64,000 bases of DNA from Zea mays (GCF_902167145.1 NC_050097.1:48096095-48160094); one strand, 5' to 3'. Positions 23,766 to 35,135 are shown, numbered from the stretch's first letter. Notes: generated by a model from the letters alone, not told the origin. A program made the numbers and translations.

Positions 23766-23959
23766 GGCGTGTGCGGCGGTGCGAGCGGAGAGCAGAGGAG
23801 CACGAAGGCAAAGAGGCGCAAGCGATTGGGAGAGAATGTGAAAAGGTAACTGCTGCACGCGGGGTGAATTCCTTTTTCAAGGAAACCAGAGTCCTTGTTA
23901 GGGAAACCCTTCCGCGCGCCCCGTAGAAAATCTCGCCCGACGTGCACCAAGACAACCTA

Positions 23960-24236
23960 GACTATGACACGGGGACTCGGGTCCACAAGTCATACAGATT
24001 GTGCGCTGAACTTCGGGTGCGGAAAAAGTGAACCGCCGCGCGCGCCTGTAGAGCGAACCATCGCACGCGCCTGTAGTGCGCCTCCTTGGGGCCGCTGCAG
24101 AAGACAAACCCAGTCTATGACACGGGGGCCCAAGTCCACAAGTCATACGGTTTGTGTGTCGGAACTCGGGTGCGGAAGGAGCGAACCGTCGCGCACGCCT
24201 GTAGTGCGCCTCCTTGGAGCCGCTGCGGAAGACAGA
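23960..24236 (+). repeat. Tandem duplication upstream of the antisense gene
   Basis: Two copies starting near 23960 and 24115 share TATGACACGGGG, CCACAAGTCATAC, GCGGAA and GCCTGTAGTGCGCCTCC. They lie 5' of the antisense gene on the minus strand and could be its promoter repeats. Confidence 0.7.
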
Positions 24237-24498
24237 AGGTAATATTTTAACCAATGTAGCAGCAACGAGGCACCTCGCGCGTTGCCCAACAAAACCACCA
24301 GGCATGGGGGCCACGGGTCAGTCAGCTGCGGGGACAGATATGGCAGTTGGCGTGACTGAAGGCGGGTTGACGGTGAGTGCGTCAGCAGACGCACTGAAAC
24401 AGCGCGCCAATCACCAATCAAACCATGTTGAGGCGAAGTACAAGCTTTGGCCCCACCTGCAGGCTCGCATCCTCCCCTAAGGTGGGCCCGGGGGCCAC

Positions 24499-25599
24499 TG
24501 TCGGTACCCAGAAACTAGGGTACCCCTTACTACTATATGAAGACGCAGTACCCACGCGGCTATCTTTAGTCGCGTGGTAAAGGAGTTGTACGTGGGACCA
24601 GACCATGACTCGCCCCAGCCTCGGGCGACTACTCTGGGCCAGCAACAGCGCCTGACCCCACCACGTGGGCGGCTCCGGGGCCGCCACGTGGCCAGAGAAA
24701 GTGATATACTCCAGGGCGTCAACAGTGAGCCCAGACCCCCATGGGAAAGTGCCGGACCCCTAGATATACAGTCTGGACCTCCAAGTTGGTCCAGGACCCC
24801 CACGTGTACGAACCGGACCCCTAGAATGGGATCCGGGCCCCCCCCCCCCCCCCCCGTATGGGGTCCGGACCGCCCACAGTGGGGTCCCAAGACCTTACTT
24901 AAGGCCCAGGCGGGGGTCCGGAGCTGACATGTGTCCAGACCTGCTCTGGTGTGCTCCGGACCTATCTGCATACACTCCTGCTCCCCGCTCAGGCAGAGCC
25001 CCGATGCTGCCACGTGGCATACTACGCGCGGCATAAGCCAATGGACGGAACCCGGCGTGACGCCTCTAGGCTACGCGCGCCTTCATTATGGATAAGACGT
25101 GCGCCTATCCATTCCACTGACAGGCGGCGTGCTCAGTCCACGATACGTGGGCCACGCAGTTACTCACCATTACTCCCGCATTACTCGTACGGTAACTGCC
25201 CGTCAATGCAGCATGGATTGCGGACATCAAGACTCCCACTGATTACTCATGCGTTACTCTATCAGCATTAGTTATTCACATAATGTAATTCTTCCATTAT
25301 GCTCCTGGGCCCACATGTCGGGGCTCAGTACTCTTATATGTGCCTCCCTTAAACAATAAAAGGGAAGGCACACAACGGGACAGACTCTCAAGTTGACAGA
25401 CTCAATCACACTCTCAATACAACTGACATACAGTGGAGGTAGGGTGTTACGCTCCGGCGGCCTGAACCACTCTAAACCCTCGTGTCCTCGTGTGTTCTTC
25501 CACCTTCCAACAGACAGGAAAACCACTTAGGCCCCTCCTCATCTTAGGATTAGGGCGGGTGCGTTCCGCCACCTGGCCGGTGGAATTCTTCCACCGACA
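24499..25599 (+). repeat. 3' LTR of element D (1101 bp)
   Basis: Starts TGTCGGTACCC after the polypurine tract GGGCCCGGGGGCCAC and ends CCACCGACA, giving TGTCGG/CCGACA termini. It contains a C homopolymer (~24838-24856) and an AATAAAAGGG polyadenylation-like signal near 25352. Next base 25600 begins LTR remnant E. Confidence 0.85.
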
Positions 25600-26286
25600 G
25601 GCCGTCTCTTGGCAGATGGGTAACATGACTTGTGGGTAAAGATGTGCAACCTCTGCAGAGTGTAAAACTGGTATACTAGCCGTGCTCATGGTCATGAGTA
25701 GCTCGGACCCTCACATGATTAATTTATGAAATTAAATTCAAGTTGTCATTTGCATCGCATTGGAATTATTTTATTATTACTTTATTTATTATTACTATGG
25801 TTTGGTATTTACTTACACTTAGTAATTGCTAATAAAATTTTGACCAACTTATAAAAGCCATGCTCAGCTTTAGCCTTTATTTTGTTGATCAGACTTACAC
25901 TTCACATGAACTCCCACCTATGGGGAGTTCATGCACGTTATTTCCCACAACTTGTTGAGCTATGAACGTATGTGACCTCACCCTTGCTGTCTCACACCCC
26001 TCCCCACACACACACAGGAGAAGAACAGGTGGTTCAAAAGGAGCAGCCCAACGAGGAGTTCGACTTAATTTAGGCGGCGTCTCCCAGTCAACTTTGTGGC
26101 GCCAGGGAAATAATATTTAGTTTGTTTTATATTTATCATTTATTTTGTAAGACTTCCGCTATGTAATAAGTACATTTATGATATTTATGACATTTATCTC
26201 TATGCACTCTGTTATTATATGTGTTGTTTTTCCTTAGCGCACATATGAGACGCACCTGTCTTTATCCCTTAAATCCGGGTGTGACA
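25600..26286 (+). mobile_element. LTR remnant E (Tekay-like, 3' end)
   Basis: Resembles the B LTR: a GGGTAAAG...CAACCTCTGCAGAGTGT block (25635-25665), then AGCCGTGCTC, ACCTCACCCTTGCT (25974-25988), and the end CCGGGTGTGACA (26286). No primer-binding site follows, so this is a 3' or solo LTR end whose 5' part was displaced by D. Confidence 0.7.
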
Positions 26287-27389
26287 GCCATCAGCCATGC
26301 TAGGTTTGGGTCATGTCTCCAATTTCATGTTGTGGGTCGTCCCGTTAGGCACCCAGATATATATGCATAGTAATAAACCATATGATCACATGACTTGGTA
26401 GTTAAACAAACAATAACCGAAGAAGAATTTTCTTTTAGCTCAGATGGGCTTTTTCGGATGCTAACCATGGTATGATACAAGTATATTTTTTTATCTATGG
26501 GTACATAGATATGGATAGTACCCAACCGTATTGATACCTGATGAGTAGACATTCTTGCCCATTAACATCCCCGTGTGTAAAAAATCATCACATAGCCACC
26601 TTCATATCGGGTAAAACTCGTTAGATGTTTGAGTTTTGGGTATCTATTGCCATATCTTTGTGGCACTATCCACTGATGGTCGTGGCCCGATAGTTCAGAC
26701 AGTTCTCGACTAATCGCTAATCAGGAACTGGCAGTACGAGCAAGAACACTAACATTCTTTACAAAAGGATCGAGATCATTAACAAAAAGTGAATCGAACT
26801 AATCTAAAATTTATCGCAATAATTAAGGCGTACTCTCTCTAAGGTCCTGTTTAGAACCTCTCTAATAGTTAGTTAGCTAACGAATTGTTAGCTGGATTGA
26901 GCTAGTTAATGAACTAATTGTTAGTTGTGAGTTATATAACAATGAACTAAGGGTGTTTGGAACCTCTATAGCTAATTTTACTATCAAACTATTAGCTCTA
27001 GAGAGGACAAACATGACCAAAGACATGTACGTATTCGAACAAGTGTGTACTACATCTAAACCATTCGACTCACCTAGGTTAAGCTACTAATTCATACCCT
27101 TTATAATACGATCAAAGAAAAACAAAATAATAAACCACTCTATGTCTCCTGACTCCAAACAACACTTAAACTAGTACTTAACCTTACCGTCCATCCTTTA
27201 AAAACCAAATCAAACTCAAAATCAAAATGAATATAACACTAGAGGTATGAAAATCATTGATTAACCAAACAATCACTATTATCATAACTTATCTCGAATT
27301 GTCTTTACAAAACACACGTTAGTCATAATAATTTTATAGTCTCACTAAAGTCTAACCAGATGAATTAAGGACCGGATACTTTCACTCCG

Positions 27390-27393
<4 letters not shown>
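26287..27393. other. Intergenic, AT-rich, possible MITE
   Basis: No ORF of note. 26845-27180 is rich in TTAGTTAGCTAA-type inverted repeats and begins with GTCCTGTTTAGAACCTC, a style common in grass MITEs. Exact termini and target duplication could not be fixed. Confidence 0.4.
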
Positions 27394-27479
<86 letters not shown>

Positions 27480-27500
27480 TATATATATATATATAGATAT
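27394..27500. repeat. (TA)n microsatellite
   Basis: About 100 bp of TA dinucleotides with two GAT interruptions near 27478 and 27496. Confidence 0.95.
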
Positions 27501-27690
27501 AGTATTTAGAGCCCTGGGCTCTATTTAACTACAGGAAGCCCTGACCAGGTGTGCAGACCGCACCGGAGCCCTGGGCTTATTGTACCTACCTGTGCTTACG
27601 CTAAATTATAATACGAGTTATGCTGATGTGTGTATCAGTTTATGCAAATATAGTCTGCGCATATTACGTGAATCGGGCCCACGCTGTCAC

Positions 27691-27697
27691 TATAAAA
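27691..27697 (+). promoter_or_regulatory. TATA box upstream of the LEA_2-like fragment
   Basis: TATAAAA lies 124 bp before the ATG of the membrane-segment frame and about 30 bp before GAGATTAGG, a plausible start region. The fragment may therefore carry its own promoter. Confidence 0.5.
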
Positions 27698-27814
27698 ACA
27701 CCCCCACGCCGCCAGAGATTAGGTTTTAGCGGCGGCGGCGGTTCCCTCGGGCGTGCGAGGAGGCGCCCGTGAGCAGGAGAGCCCCGGCCGCCGCGGCGCT
27801 CTCCAGCCGGCGGA

Positions 27815-28320
27815 TTGGCGGTCGTGGAGGGGCGCGAGGAGGAGCCTCAGCGTCCGCGTCGGTACAGCTTCAGGAGGCACCGGTCAGGCGCGGCGGAGTG
27901 GGCGGCGGTGGTGCTGTTCATGGTGCTTGCGGTCGTGGTGCTGCTGGGCGTCGTGGCCGTCCTTGTGGTGGTGCTGCTGCTGCAGCCCCGCGTGTCGTAC
28001 GTGGCGGTGTGGGCGGGCTGGCGATGCTCTGCGCCTACCCGTTCCGCGTGCCCGCCAGGGGCGTCCTCCCGCTGGCGTACGTGGCGCGCGCGCAGGGCGC
28101 CCCGCTGGGCGACGCCGGCAGCGCCGCCATGGAGGCCGCGCTCCGCGACGGCGTGGTGCCGTTCCGGGTGGATGGGGAGGCCCGGACGCGATGGAAGGTC
28201 GCGGGGATCATCGGCGTCGACCAGTGGACGCGCCTGGCGTGCCAGCTCCGCTTCTTCTGGCCCAACGGCACCGTGCTCCCCTTCAGATGCATCTCCAAGT
28301 CCAAGTTCTTGTTCTTCTGA
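27815..28320 (+). pseudogene. LEA_2 / NHL-like (NDR1/HIN1-like) protein fragment, frameshifted
   Basis: Two homologous pieces lie in different phases. The first (from ATG 27815) has a basic N-terminus (RRYSFRRHR) and one hydrophobic transmembrane segment ending LLLQPRVSYVAV. The second, in another phase (about 28020-28320), reads YPFRVPARGVLPLAYV, VPFRVDGEARTRWKV and ends CQLRFFWPNG...SKSKFLFF, typical of plant LEA_2/hydroxyproline-rich glycoprotein family C-termini. The central part of the beta-sandwich is missing, consistent with an internal deletion that changed phase near 28000-28030. Intact members are ~200-residue single-pass membrane proteins. Surrounding repeats suggest the fragment was moved by a transposon. 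Confidence 0.68.
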
Positions 28321-29130
28321 CCGTCGTGCCCTCTGTATTGTCTAGTGGCTACTCTTCTGACCTCAGTTCCATGGCCGAGCGTGAGCGTGACGGATCAAGA
28401 TTCAGGAACAGCAAATGGCTTCATCGTTTTCTTTCTTGTCTTGGATTCGTTCAGTTATTAATTCACCCCCATGTCGCATGTATAGGTCGGCAAAAAAAGA
28501 TTTTGTCTTGGGTCCTTTCTTATTGCATTTTACGCTTCCACTAAAAAGCAAGTTCCACATTCGTCGTTTTAAAACAGATCATTGATTTACGCTAAAATTT
28601 GTATCCATTTACGCTGTTTCGGATCACGTCTTACGCTTAAATCCACCTGACCTAGAACCCGAGCACGATCGGAGCGCGATTTTGACGTCGTAATTTAGGC
28701 CACATTCGTTGTTACGAAATAGATTGATGATCTACGATAAAATTTATACCCATTTACGCTGTTTGGTTCACGTTTAACGCTGAAATTTGACCAAGCCAAA
28801 ATCCGTGCACGATCGAACGTGATCAATCTACGCTGTTTTAGCTAATATAGGATTTACGCTAAATTTCGTATTCATTTACGATGTTTTAGCTCACGTTTTA
28901 CGCCGGAATCTGCCCTAGCCAGAACCCGCGCACGATTGGGTGCACGCGATTTTCATGCCGTAATTTTGGGCTTCGTTTGCTGTTACAAAACAGATATATG
29001 ATTTACGCTAAATTTCGTACTCATTTACGATGTTTTAGCTCACATTTTACGCTGGAATCCGCCCGAGCAGAACCCGCGAACTGCGGCTGTAAATTAAAAT
29101 TTATTTTCTTCTACTAATGCTCCTCGAACC

Positions 29131-29585
29131 GTAACTGTCCCTTTATTTATGTGATTATGCAGCACGTCTTTCCTTATATCAAACTGGTCAAGATTTATAT
29201 AATGCATGGTTTATGCTATCATGTTACACATCGTTATGCAGTCGTAAACGGTGTGCACATGGTAATATTCGTTTCCGTGAGTCAAGGTACAAAATATCCC
29301 TTCTATGCATGATTTATGCACATTACTACATATATTTATGTGTGCGTATTTGTTTTCTCCCGTAACTGCGCCTTTATTTACGCGCACGAAGAGCACGTCT
29401 TTCCTTATCTCAAAACCGGTGGGAGATTTTAAATGTTTGCATGGTTTACGCTATCATGTATCACAACGTTATGCAGTCGTAAACGTCTAGCACATGCAAA
29501 TATTTGTGCGCGCGATTCCTGGCATGCAAAGATTCCATTTATGCATGAGTTATGCACATTTGTACACATATTTATGGTTGCGTAA
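29131..29585. repeat. Diverged ~230-bp tandem duplication
   Basis: 29131-29355 and 29361-29585 share CGTAACTG..CCTTTATTTA, AGCACGTCTTTCCTTAT, GCATGGTTTA, CGTTATGCAGTCGTAAACG and TTATGCACATT. Only short out-of-phase ORFs occur. Confidence 0.75.
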
Positions 29586-29720
29586 TTGCATGTCACGTGT
29601 AAGACGGGATACGTGGTTATCCTTTGCATAAATGGTGCAGGCTGGCGTCCAGTGGGCCGAACGCGACCCGATCGGTCTCCCTGGCTGGGGCTTCGCCCAC
29701 TATATATATATTGAAGTCAA

Positions 29721-30344
29721 GATATATTGAAGCTATGTAACATATTCAGGTGAATTCATAGCGGACACAAGTATAGATGGGCAAATAGACGGCTCAGCGT
29801 GGCCCAAACATGGTACATCGGCTTGCTAACTGTGCCAAGCCGGTCTCTTTGCGTGTTGTTGGACATTGAGCAGAAGGCTCTAGCTGCACTCTGCTAGCCG
29901 GTTGAATCCAGGTTTGTTTATGTTTTACATCAAATAGATATTATATATATATATATAGTATTATATTTTGTAAAATAAAAAATATAATCATTCTGTGCTC
30001 GGGCCGAGATGACGGTTAGCCTGGTGCTTTTTTGTGTTGTGCCTAATTCAGCACATCGTATAAGTGCTAATTGTCCATCTGTAGACAGAAGCCGCAGTGG
30101 AGCTAAAGACATGCATTTCGATAACATGGTAGATTAATTAACACACAATAACATCCGTCCGACTCTGCACGCTGATATTAAAAGACCAATACATGCATAA
30201 CTCATTCAGTCGTAAAAATAGCTAGCCTTTGGTCACATGAACCTGTAGCGGTCACAATAAACTGTCAATATTGAAGGAATAAATGTCTGAGGACATCGAC
30301 AGACTGGAAATGAAATCAGAGCAAACAGGTAAGACTAGCTGCTT
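29721..30344. other. Intergenic plus RPN6 3'UTR
   Basis: No coding frame. The RPN6 3'UTR should occupy the right part (minus strand, below 30345). No canonical AATAAA for the minus strand is obvious. Confidence 0.5.
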
Positions 30345-31625
30345 TCAAGCCATGATCTTGGCCGACCTCACATAAAGGCTGTCCACAACCTTCCCGACAT
30401 TCGAAATGGTTTCGAGAGTGGCAGGGAAGATTTCCTCGGTCTTAGAATCCTCAAAGATAATGAGGCAGCCAGCACCTTGATCTAGTGTCCCAGCAAATTT
30501 CTTGTCAAGGATCATCTGCGACAGCTTCTTCTCAACATGGTCAATCGGCAATTCAATCATCTCCGCTATATGTGCAATCTCCACCCTTGAGTAGGGCTCA
30601 ATCAACCTGCAGAGATTCTGCTCCAGCAGTGTATCATACAGAGAAGAAAGATGCCTGTGGACAATAGGGTCCTCCTCCAGCTGGGACTTATAATCACGAA
30701 GGGCAGTTTCAAAATACTTGAGAGATCTTTTAGAGTATGCATCAGCAACAGCCTTCATAGCATCAACATCAGGACCCAGATATTTTAGGCCAGCCTTAGA
30801 CGAGATTATTCCTGCAACATCGTCAGCTTGGTTAACCATTATCTTACACAAGAGCATGTACTTCAGGCTAAAGATGGCCTTCGGGTCCTCCAGTGCACTG
30901 AAAGCTTCAAATGCTTCAAAGAAGTAGCTGTAAGCAGTCTTGTAATCCTTTTCTTCAGCATGGAGGATTCCACTCTGGAGATCAATAGTGCCTTGCTGAG
31001 CAGGTGGAACATAAATGGCATTTGCTGCTGTTCTAGCAGCAGTTAAGGAGGCTTTGGCCTTTGGCAGATTTCTCAGGGAGAAGTGAAGTTTGCTTTCCAA
31101 AAGGTCAATGTCCACAAGAAGTAACTTGTCATCAAGTCTCCTGACTTCCTTGATAAGACTAGTAAGCAGGGTAAGGGCTTCAGTATACTCCTGATTCTCT
31201 AACAGGAGAGCTGCCAACCTTGCCTCCACACGTTGCCGGAGGAAAGTACGCTTCTCTGCACGGGTCCATTCTACCATTTCCTTGCAGAGTGAAATCTGAA
31301 GATCTGATGTTCCAGGTATCTTGGCGACAGCATCAATTATTCCACGGACAATTTTTGCAGTCTTTGCCTTAGGAATAACTGCAAAAAATGGTCTGAGCTG
31401 GGTCAAAAGATTACGCAGCTCCTCAGCTCTGTTTTCTTTAGTGAGGTAGTTTGTAAGATTTGTAATTGCAACTTCTTTTGTTCTCAGTGCATCAGCAGAA
31501 GAAGATGGGTCCTGAATGACACGGTAAAGGATTGAAATGGACTCTGAAGCATCCTTAGCCTCTTGAGCTTGGGCTAATGACTCAGTTGTAGCAGGAAGGT
31601 ATGACGATTCCATTGAAGAAGACAT
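30345..31625 (-). CDS. RPN6: 26S proteasome non-ATPase regulatory subunit RPN6 (PSMD11)
   Basis: A single intact 426-codon exon encodes RPN6, a lid subunit of the 19S regulatory particle that clamps lid, base and 20S core in cytoplasm and nucleus. The N-terminal two thirds are TPR-like helical repeats (EEKDYKTAYSYFFEAFEAF). A PCI domain lies at about residues 220-390 (EPYSRVEIAHIAEMIELP). The C-terminal helix ends DSLYVRSAKIMA. Length and ends match eukaryotic RPN6. The start MSSSMESSYLP lies nine bases inside the exon, after an acceptor-like site (GGCACGTAG, intron end at 31635), so the 5'UTR is probably spliced. This is the only intact host gene in the window; base composition is unlike the surrounding GC-rich elements. 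Confidence 0.96.
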   Translation of the reverse strand: MSSSMESSYLPATTESLAQAQEAKDASESISILYRVIQDPSSSADALRTKEVAITNLTNYLTKENRAEELRNLLTQLRPFFAVIPKAKTAKIVRGIIDAVAKIPGTSDLQISLCKEMVEWTRAEKRTFLRQRVEARLAALLLENQEYTEALTLLTSLIKEVRRLDDKLLLVDIDLLESKLHFSLRNLPKAKASLTAARTAANAIYVPPAQQGTIDLQSGILHAEEKDYKTAYSYFFEAFEAFSALEDPKAIFSLKYMLLCKIMVNQADDVAGIISSKAGLKYLGPDVDAMKAVADAYSKRSLKYFETALRDYKSQLEEDPIVHRHLSSLYDTLLEQNLCRLIEPYSRVEIAHIAEMIELPIDHVEKKLSQMILDKKFAGTLDQGAGCLIIFEDSKTEEIFPATLETISNVGKVVDSLYVRSAKIMA

Positions 31626-33417
31626 TGTTACACCCTACGTGCCAACATAACAAACATTAAGGTACCATTAGAAAATGATCTAGGAATCAGCCAGAACAAA
31701 AGGGGGAAAATCCTTAAATTACACATCAATCTAAATAACGCAACATTTATGAGAAAACAATCATATATTCCATTAACAGCCTTGAACTAAGACAGCCAAA
31801 TTGTGGCAGAAGCATGAGATTTATGATGATCCAACCACCAAAATAATACATGGCTTCTGGCAGTACCAAGAAAAACTATTTTCTGCAATCAGATATTTAA
31901 TTAGAAGACAATAAAAATTCTGGAATCGCTAAATGCACGGTCAAATTCCATGCCACAACAGTTTAACTGAAGGGAAAAAATATGCTTCCATATTATAACT
32001 GGGAGCAGCAAAGTTACACACTCAGGTGCTGTTTGGTTCTGTCGGTGGGAGTGGCAACGTTAATGGAATCAGGTTGCAGTGGTACCCGTTGCATGGTAAG
32101 GCAAAGCGGGATTTGTTTGGTTCAATTTTTCATGTCTTGCATTCTCTTTATGGTGTTTGACTAGCAACAAGGTAACGGGGTCCTGCGTTCTCTTTATGGT
32201 GTATGGCTAGCAACAAGGTAACAGGTAGGCTGGAAAGGAACATAACTCGTTCGTTGAGGTGTACTAAAACAAACAGCAACAAATACATAGCATCCTACAC
32301 TTATCTACGGATCATCAATTTTCAAAGTTCATCCTATGTTAAGATTCATCACAGAATGAAATAAAACTAAAAAAATGATAACATAGTTTCAGAAATTTTG
32401 ATGTGATAATCAAATAACATGCTTTAGAGCTAAGTGCTTCTCAAATCCAGAAAAATGAAACGATCTAGAACAAGGTCAATTTTGGTACTTTGGCTTGTAA
32501 CTTTTCGAAGTGAAAAATATTGACAGCAAGCAGGCCTCGCTTCTACCTTTGAGACTTATCTAATGAATGAAGGAAAATAGACATGAGTACAAGGCGAACA
32601 TAGAAAATGTCGATTGAAGTAGTGTCACTACCAAAAGATCAGCTGACACATTATATATCCAAGTTATAAAAGGAGTTCGGTTGTCAGGTGATACATCAAT
32701 CAGTAAGTACATTATTAAATTGCAGAACTTGCAAAGCATACATCCTGAATCAAGTTATCAGTCTTAAAAGAACAACAAGAGACTAGGAGTACTGGAGATG
32801 GAATTTGGTACCAATTGAAGAAGAAACTTAAATTAGTCAATAAAGGAGCACGTTTATAAGTGCTAGAAAACATGGAAATGTAATAACTGTACATAAAATC
32901 AAATATATTAATCAATAGTACGGACCATCCTCAAATTATTTAGACAACCCAATGAGTTAATTAGAAGCTGTTTGGTTCAACGTTGACTAAAATGCTGAAA
33001 TGCACAGATGTTGACTGAAATGAGTTATAAACCATGAGCCACACTACAAAAAAAAAACTTGCACAGATGTTGACAGAAATGTTGAAATGCATATATATCT
33101 GCAAGCTCAACTATAATGCTCCATAATTGTTGCCGATACGTGCCAAAGAAAATTTGGATTATCTCATAAACATCCATGGTTGATTGTGCAACCATATACA
33201 TATTTGTAATCTACTCAACCAAACTATATTTTCCTCTAATTGGGTCCAGTCAGTTAAGCACTTCGTACTGTTTGGTTGCGTATCTCTAGTTACCCTCCTA
33301 AGTCCTAATCTCTTTTATGTAAGCTACTTAAAGCAATAGAGTGGCCATGTATAATCACACCTAACTGCAGGCAACCTACTTTTAGGTCAAATGTGATATA
33401 AAATAGCACATTAGCAA

Positions 33418-33757
33418 CCAAAACTACACACTATATAACTACTTAAATTCAAACAAAATAGCAACGAAACTACAGCATGCGAAGATAATCCAAATAAAAA
33501 AATAGTAGGAATGATCATCGCACAAAATAAAATCCCATTGATGATGCTTCCCTCCACAGTCATCAAGTGCTTTTATTGTCATTATCGACCAAAACTACAC
33601 ACTATATAACTACTTAAATTCAAACAAAATAGCAATGAAACTACACCATGCAAAGATAATCCAAATAAAAAAATAGTAGGAATGATCATCGCACAAAATA
33701 AAATCCCATTGATGATGCTTCCCTCCACAGTCATCAAGTGCTTTTATTGTCATTATT
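33418..33757. repeat. 171-bp tandem duplication in the RPN6 intron
   Basis: 33418-33588 and 33589-33757 are almost identical, both starting CCAAAACTACACACTATATA. A further partial repeat (GGCATGTTCCAGCTACTGC) occurs at about 33823 and 33905. ORFs reading through it repeat themselves and are not genes. Confidence 0.9.
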
Positions 33758-34004
33758 GTGTTTGGTTGCCATTTGCCAACAGAGTATGTTCCAGCTGATT
33801 GAAGGCATGTTCCAATTGATTGAAGGCATGTTCCAGCTACTGCAGCATGACATGGCACAAAATAGTAGGAATGATCATCGCACAAAATAAAACCAATTGA
33901 TTGAAGGCATGTTCCAGCTACTGCAGCATGACATGGCACAAAGTATGTGAGCATAACTAAGTGTATTATGCCACCTAACTACAAACCGGAAAAATACAGA
34001 TCAT

Positions 34005-34181
34005 GTGAAGGGCAGAGCAGATCTAGTGCCAGTCTGCCAGAGGCTCCCACATGAGTAAGGTCTGAGGAAGGGATAAACTGAGGCAAGCTTTTTCCCTGCA
34101 AATGCGGAGAGGCTGCTTCGAACCTGCGACCTAATGACTCAGTGATACAATTCTCACCACTGCACCAGGCCTACCCTTGTG
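34005..34181 (-). mobile_element. Au-like SINE, minus strand, with 10-bp target duplication
   Basis: The minus strand reads GGCCTGGTGCAGTGGTGAG (A box), then GCAGGTTCGAAGCAG (B box), then a GTGGGAGCCTCTGGC tail region characteristic of grass Au SINEs. TACAGATCAT flanks it at 33995-34004 and 34182-34191. The pol III boxes belong to the SINE; there is no tRNA gene. Confidence 0.85.
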
Positions 34182-34781
34182 TACAGATCATATTAAGGAT
34201 CAAAAAGATTTCCAACAATACACTCAAAAAAAAGATTTCCAACAAGACTGTAATGTGACCAATAAATCCAACAAATCGACAAAGCACTGTTTAATCAGAA
34301 CTGATGCCAAGCACCTAGCAAGAAGGCTTGTGCATCTGCAGGATGCTGATTCAAAGTGCAAGCCCTCTTTATACAGATACCGAATTGGATATTTCACTCA
34401 ATAGTGCCAAAGTTTGTGGAAATGAATCAGTTTGTTATTATCTAAACTGGATTTAGGCAATGCATAGATGAGATACACAATTGAGAGATGATACGTAAAT
34501 AAATAAATAAAAATAAGGGAGCCGATGAGAAATCAATGTGAGTCACTGCATGCATTCCATTACTTTCTAACTCACCTAACACAATACTCTTCCCTGTTGT
34601 GTAAGCTTCCTCTAGGTCCCACACAAGCCAGAACACACCACTGCTGCTGCTGCTCAGCCTGACTGGTACAGATCCCCTCTTACAAAACTGAACACATAAA
34701 TCGTTAGGGTTTGGGAAAGGTTGGGATCAGACGTATGAAAGGGGGAGGGACACCGGTGACATGGATCAAAATGTCCAGTAT

Positions 34782-34931
34782 CTCTGTTCTTAAGGCGTCA
34801 CCTAGGCGTCCGGGCGGTGGTCTAACGCCTAGGCGCCTTGCCCGCCTACCTCGCCTAGGCGTCGCCTAGGCGCCGCCTAGGCGTCCAGGCGGTGGTCCAA
34901 CGCCTTGGACCGCCTTACCGCTTTAAAAACC
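34782..34931. mobile_element. Small CCTAGGCG-rich element with 11-bp flanking repeat
   Basis: ATGTCCAGTAT occurs at 34771-34781 and 34932-34942. Between them lie ~150 bp dominated by GCCTAGGCG palindromes and near-inverted ends (TTAAGGCGTC.../...GACCGCCTTA). The 11-bp duplication is compatible with a Mutator-like or other non-autonomous DNA element. Confidence 0.7.
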
Positions 34932-35135
34932 ATGTCCAGTATGTAACCCAGCTAATCATTCTTTACAACAAATATTTATCAAAAAAAAAAATTTGGCATG
35001 GCACATACAACATTCAATAAAAGACAACAATTGAATAGAGAAGTACACAAGATCTAAATATCTCGTGAAAATTTCTCCAGGCCCTAGAGGAAAACAAATA
35101 AAAGAATTGAATAGAGAAGTAAGCTAAATCTAATA

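Larger units (their letters stand above)
19332..25599 (+). mobile_element. Element D: Tat-lineage Gypsy element, 3' half
   Basis: Begins mid-integrase where A inserted. Then come the integrase C-terminus, a ~0.9 kb spacer, an antisense gene, a polypurine tract (24484-24498) and a 3' LTR. A gene convergent with pol in the 3' region is a Tat-lineage trait (Grande-type elements). The 5' half lies left of the window. The exact family is not named with confidence. Confidence 0.8.
27500..29720 (+). mobile_element. Repeat-flanked block carrying a LEA_2 gene fragment; class uncertain
   Basis: Both flanks of the gene fragment share TTACGCTAAATT-type motifs (27596-27612; many copies 28580-29060). A perfect inverted repeat AGAGCCC-T-GGGCTCT sits near 27508-27522, and GAGCCCTGGGCT recurs near 27566. 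The right end has a short hairpin GGGC-TTC-GCCC near 29690 followed by TA-rich sequence. TA repeats on both sides and a terminal hairpin suggest a Helitron-like element, but no clear TC start or CTRR end is visible. Confidence 0.4.

Noticed and set aside
27769..28320. Intact 183-residue LEA_2 protein
   Set aside because: The start of this frame is out-of-phase gene sequence; the membrane segment is in another phase, so the gene is broken.
29600..29720. Canonical Helitron 3' end
   Set aside because: There is a small hairpin but no CTRR terminus, so the class is left open.
34005..34181. tRNA gene suggested by A and B boxes
   Set aside because: No cloverleaf; the boxes and 3' body match an Au-type SINE with a target duplication.
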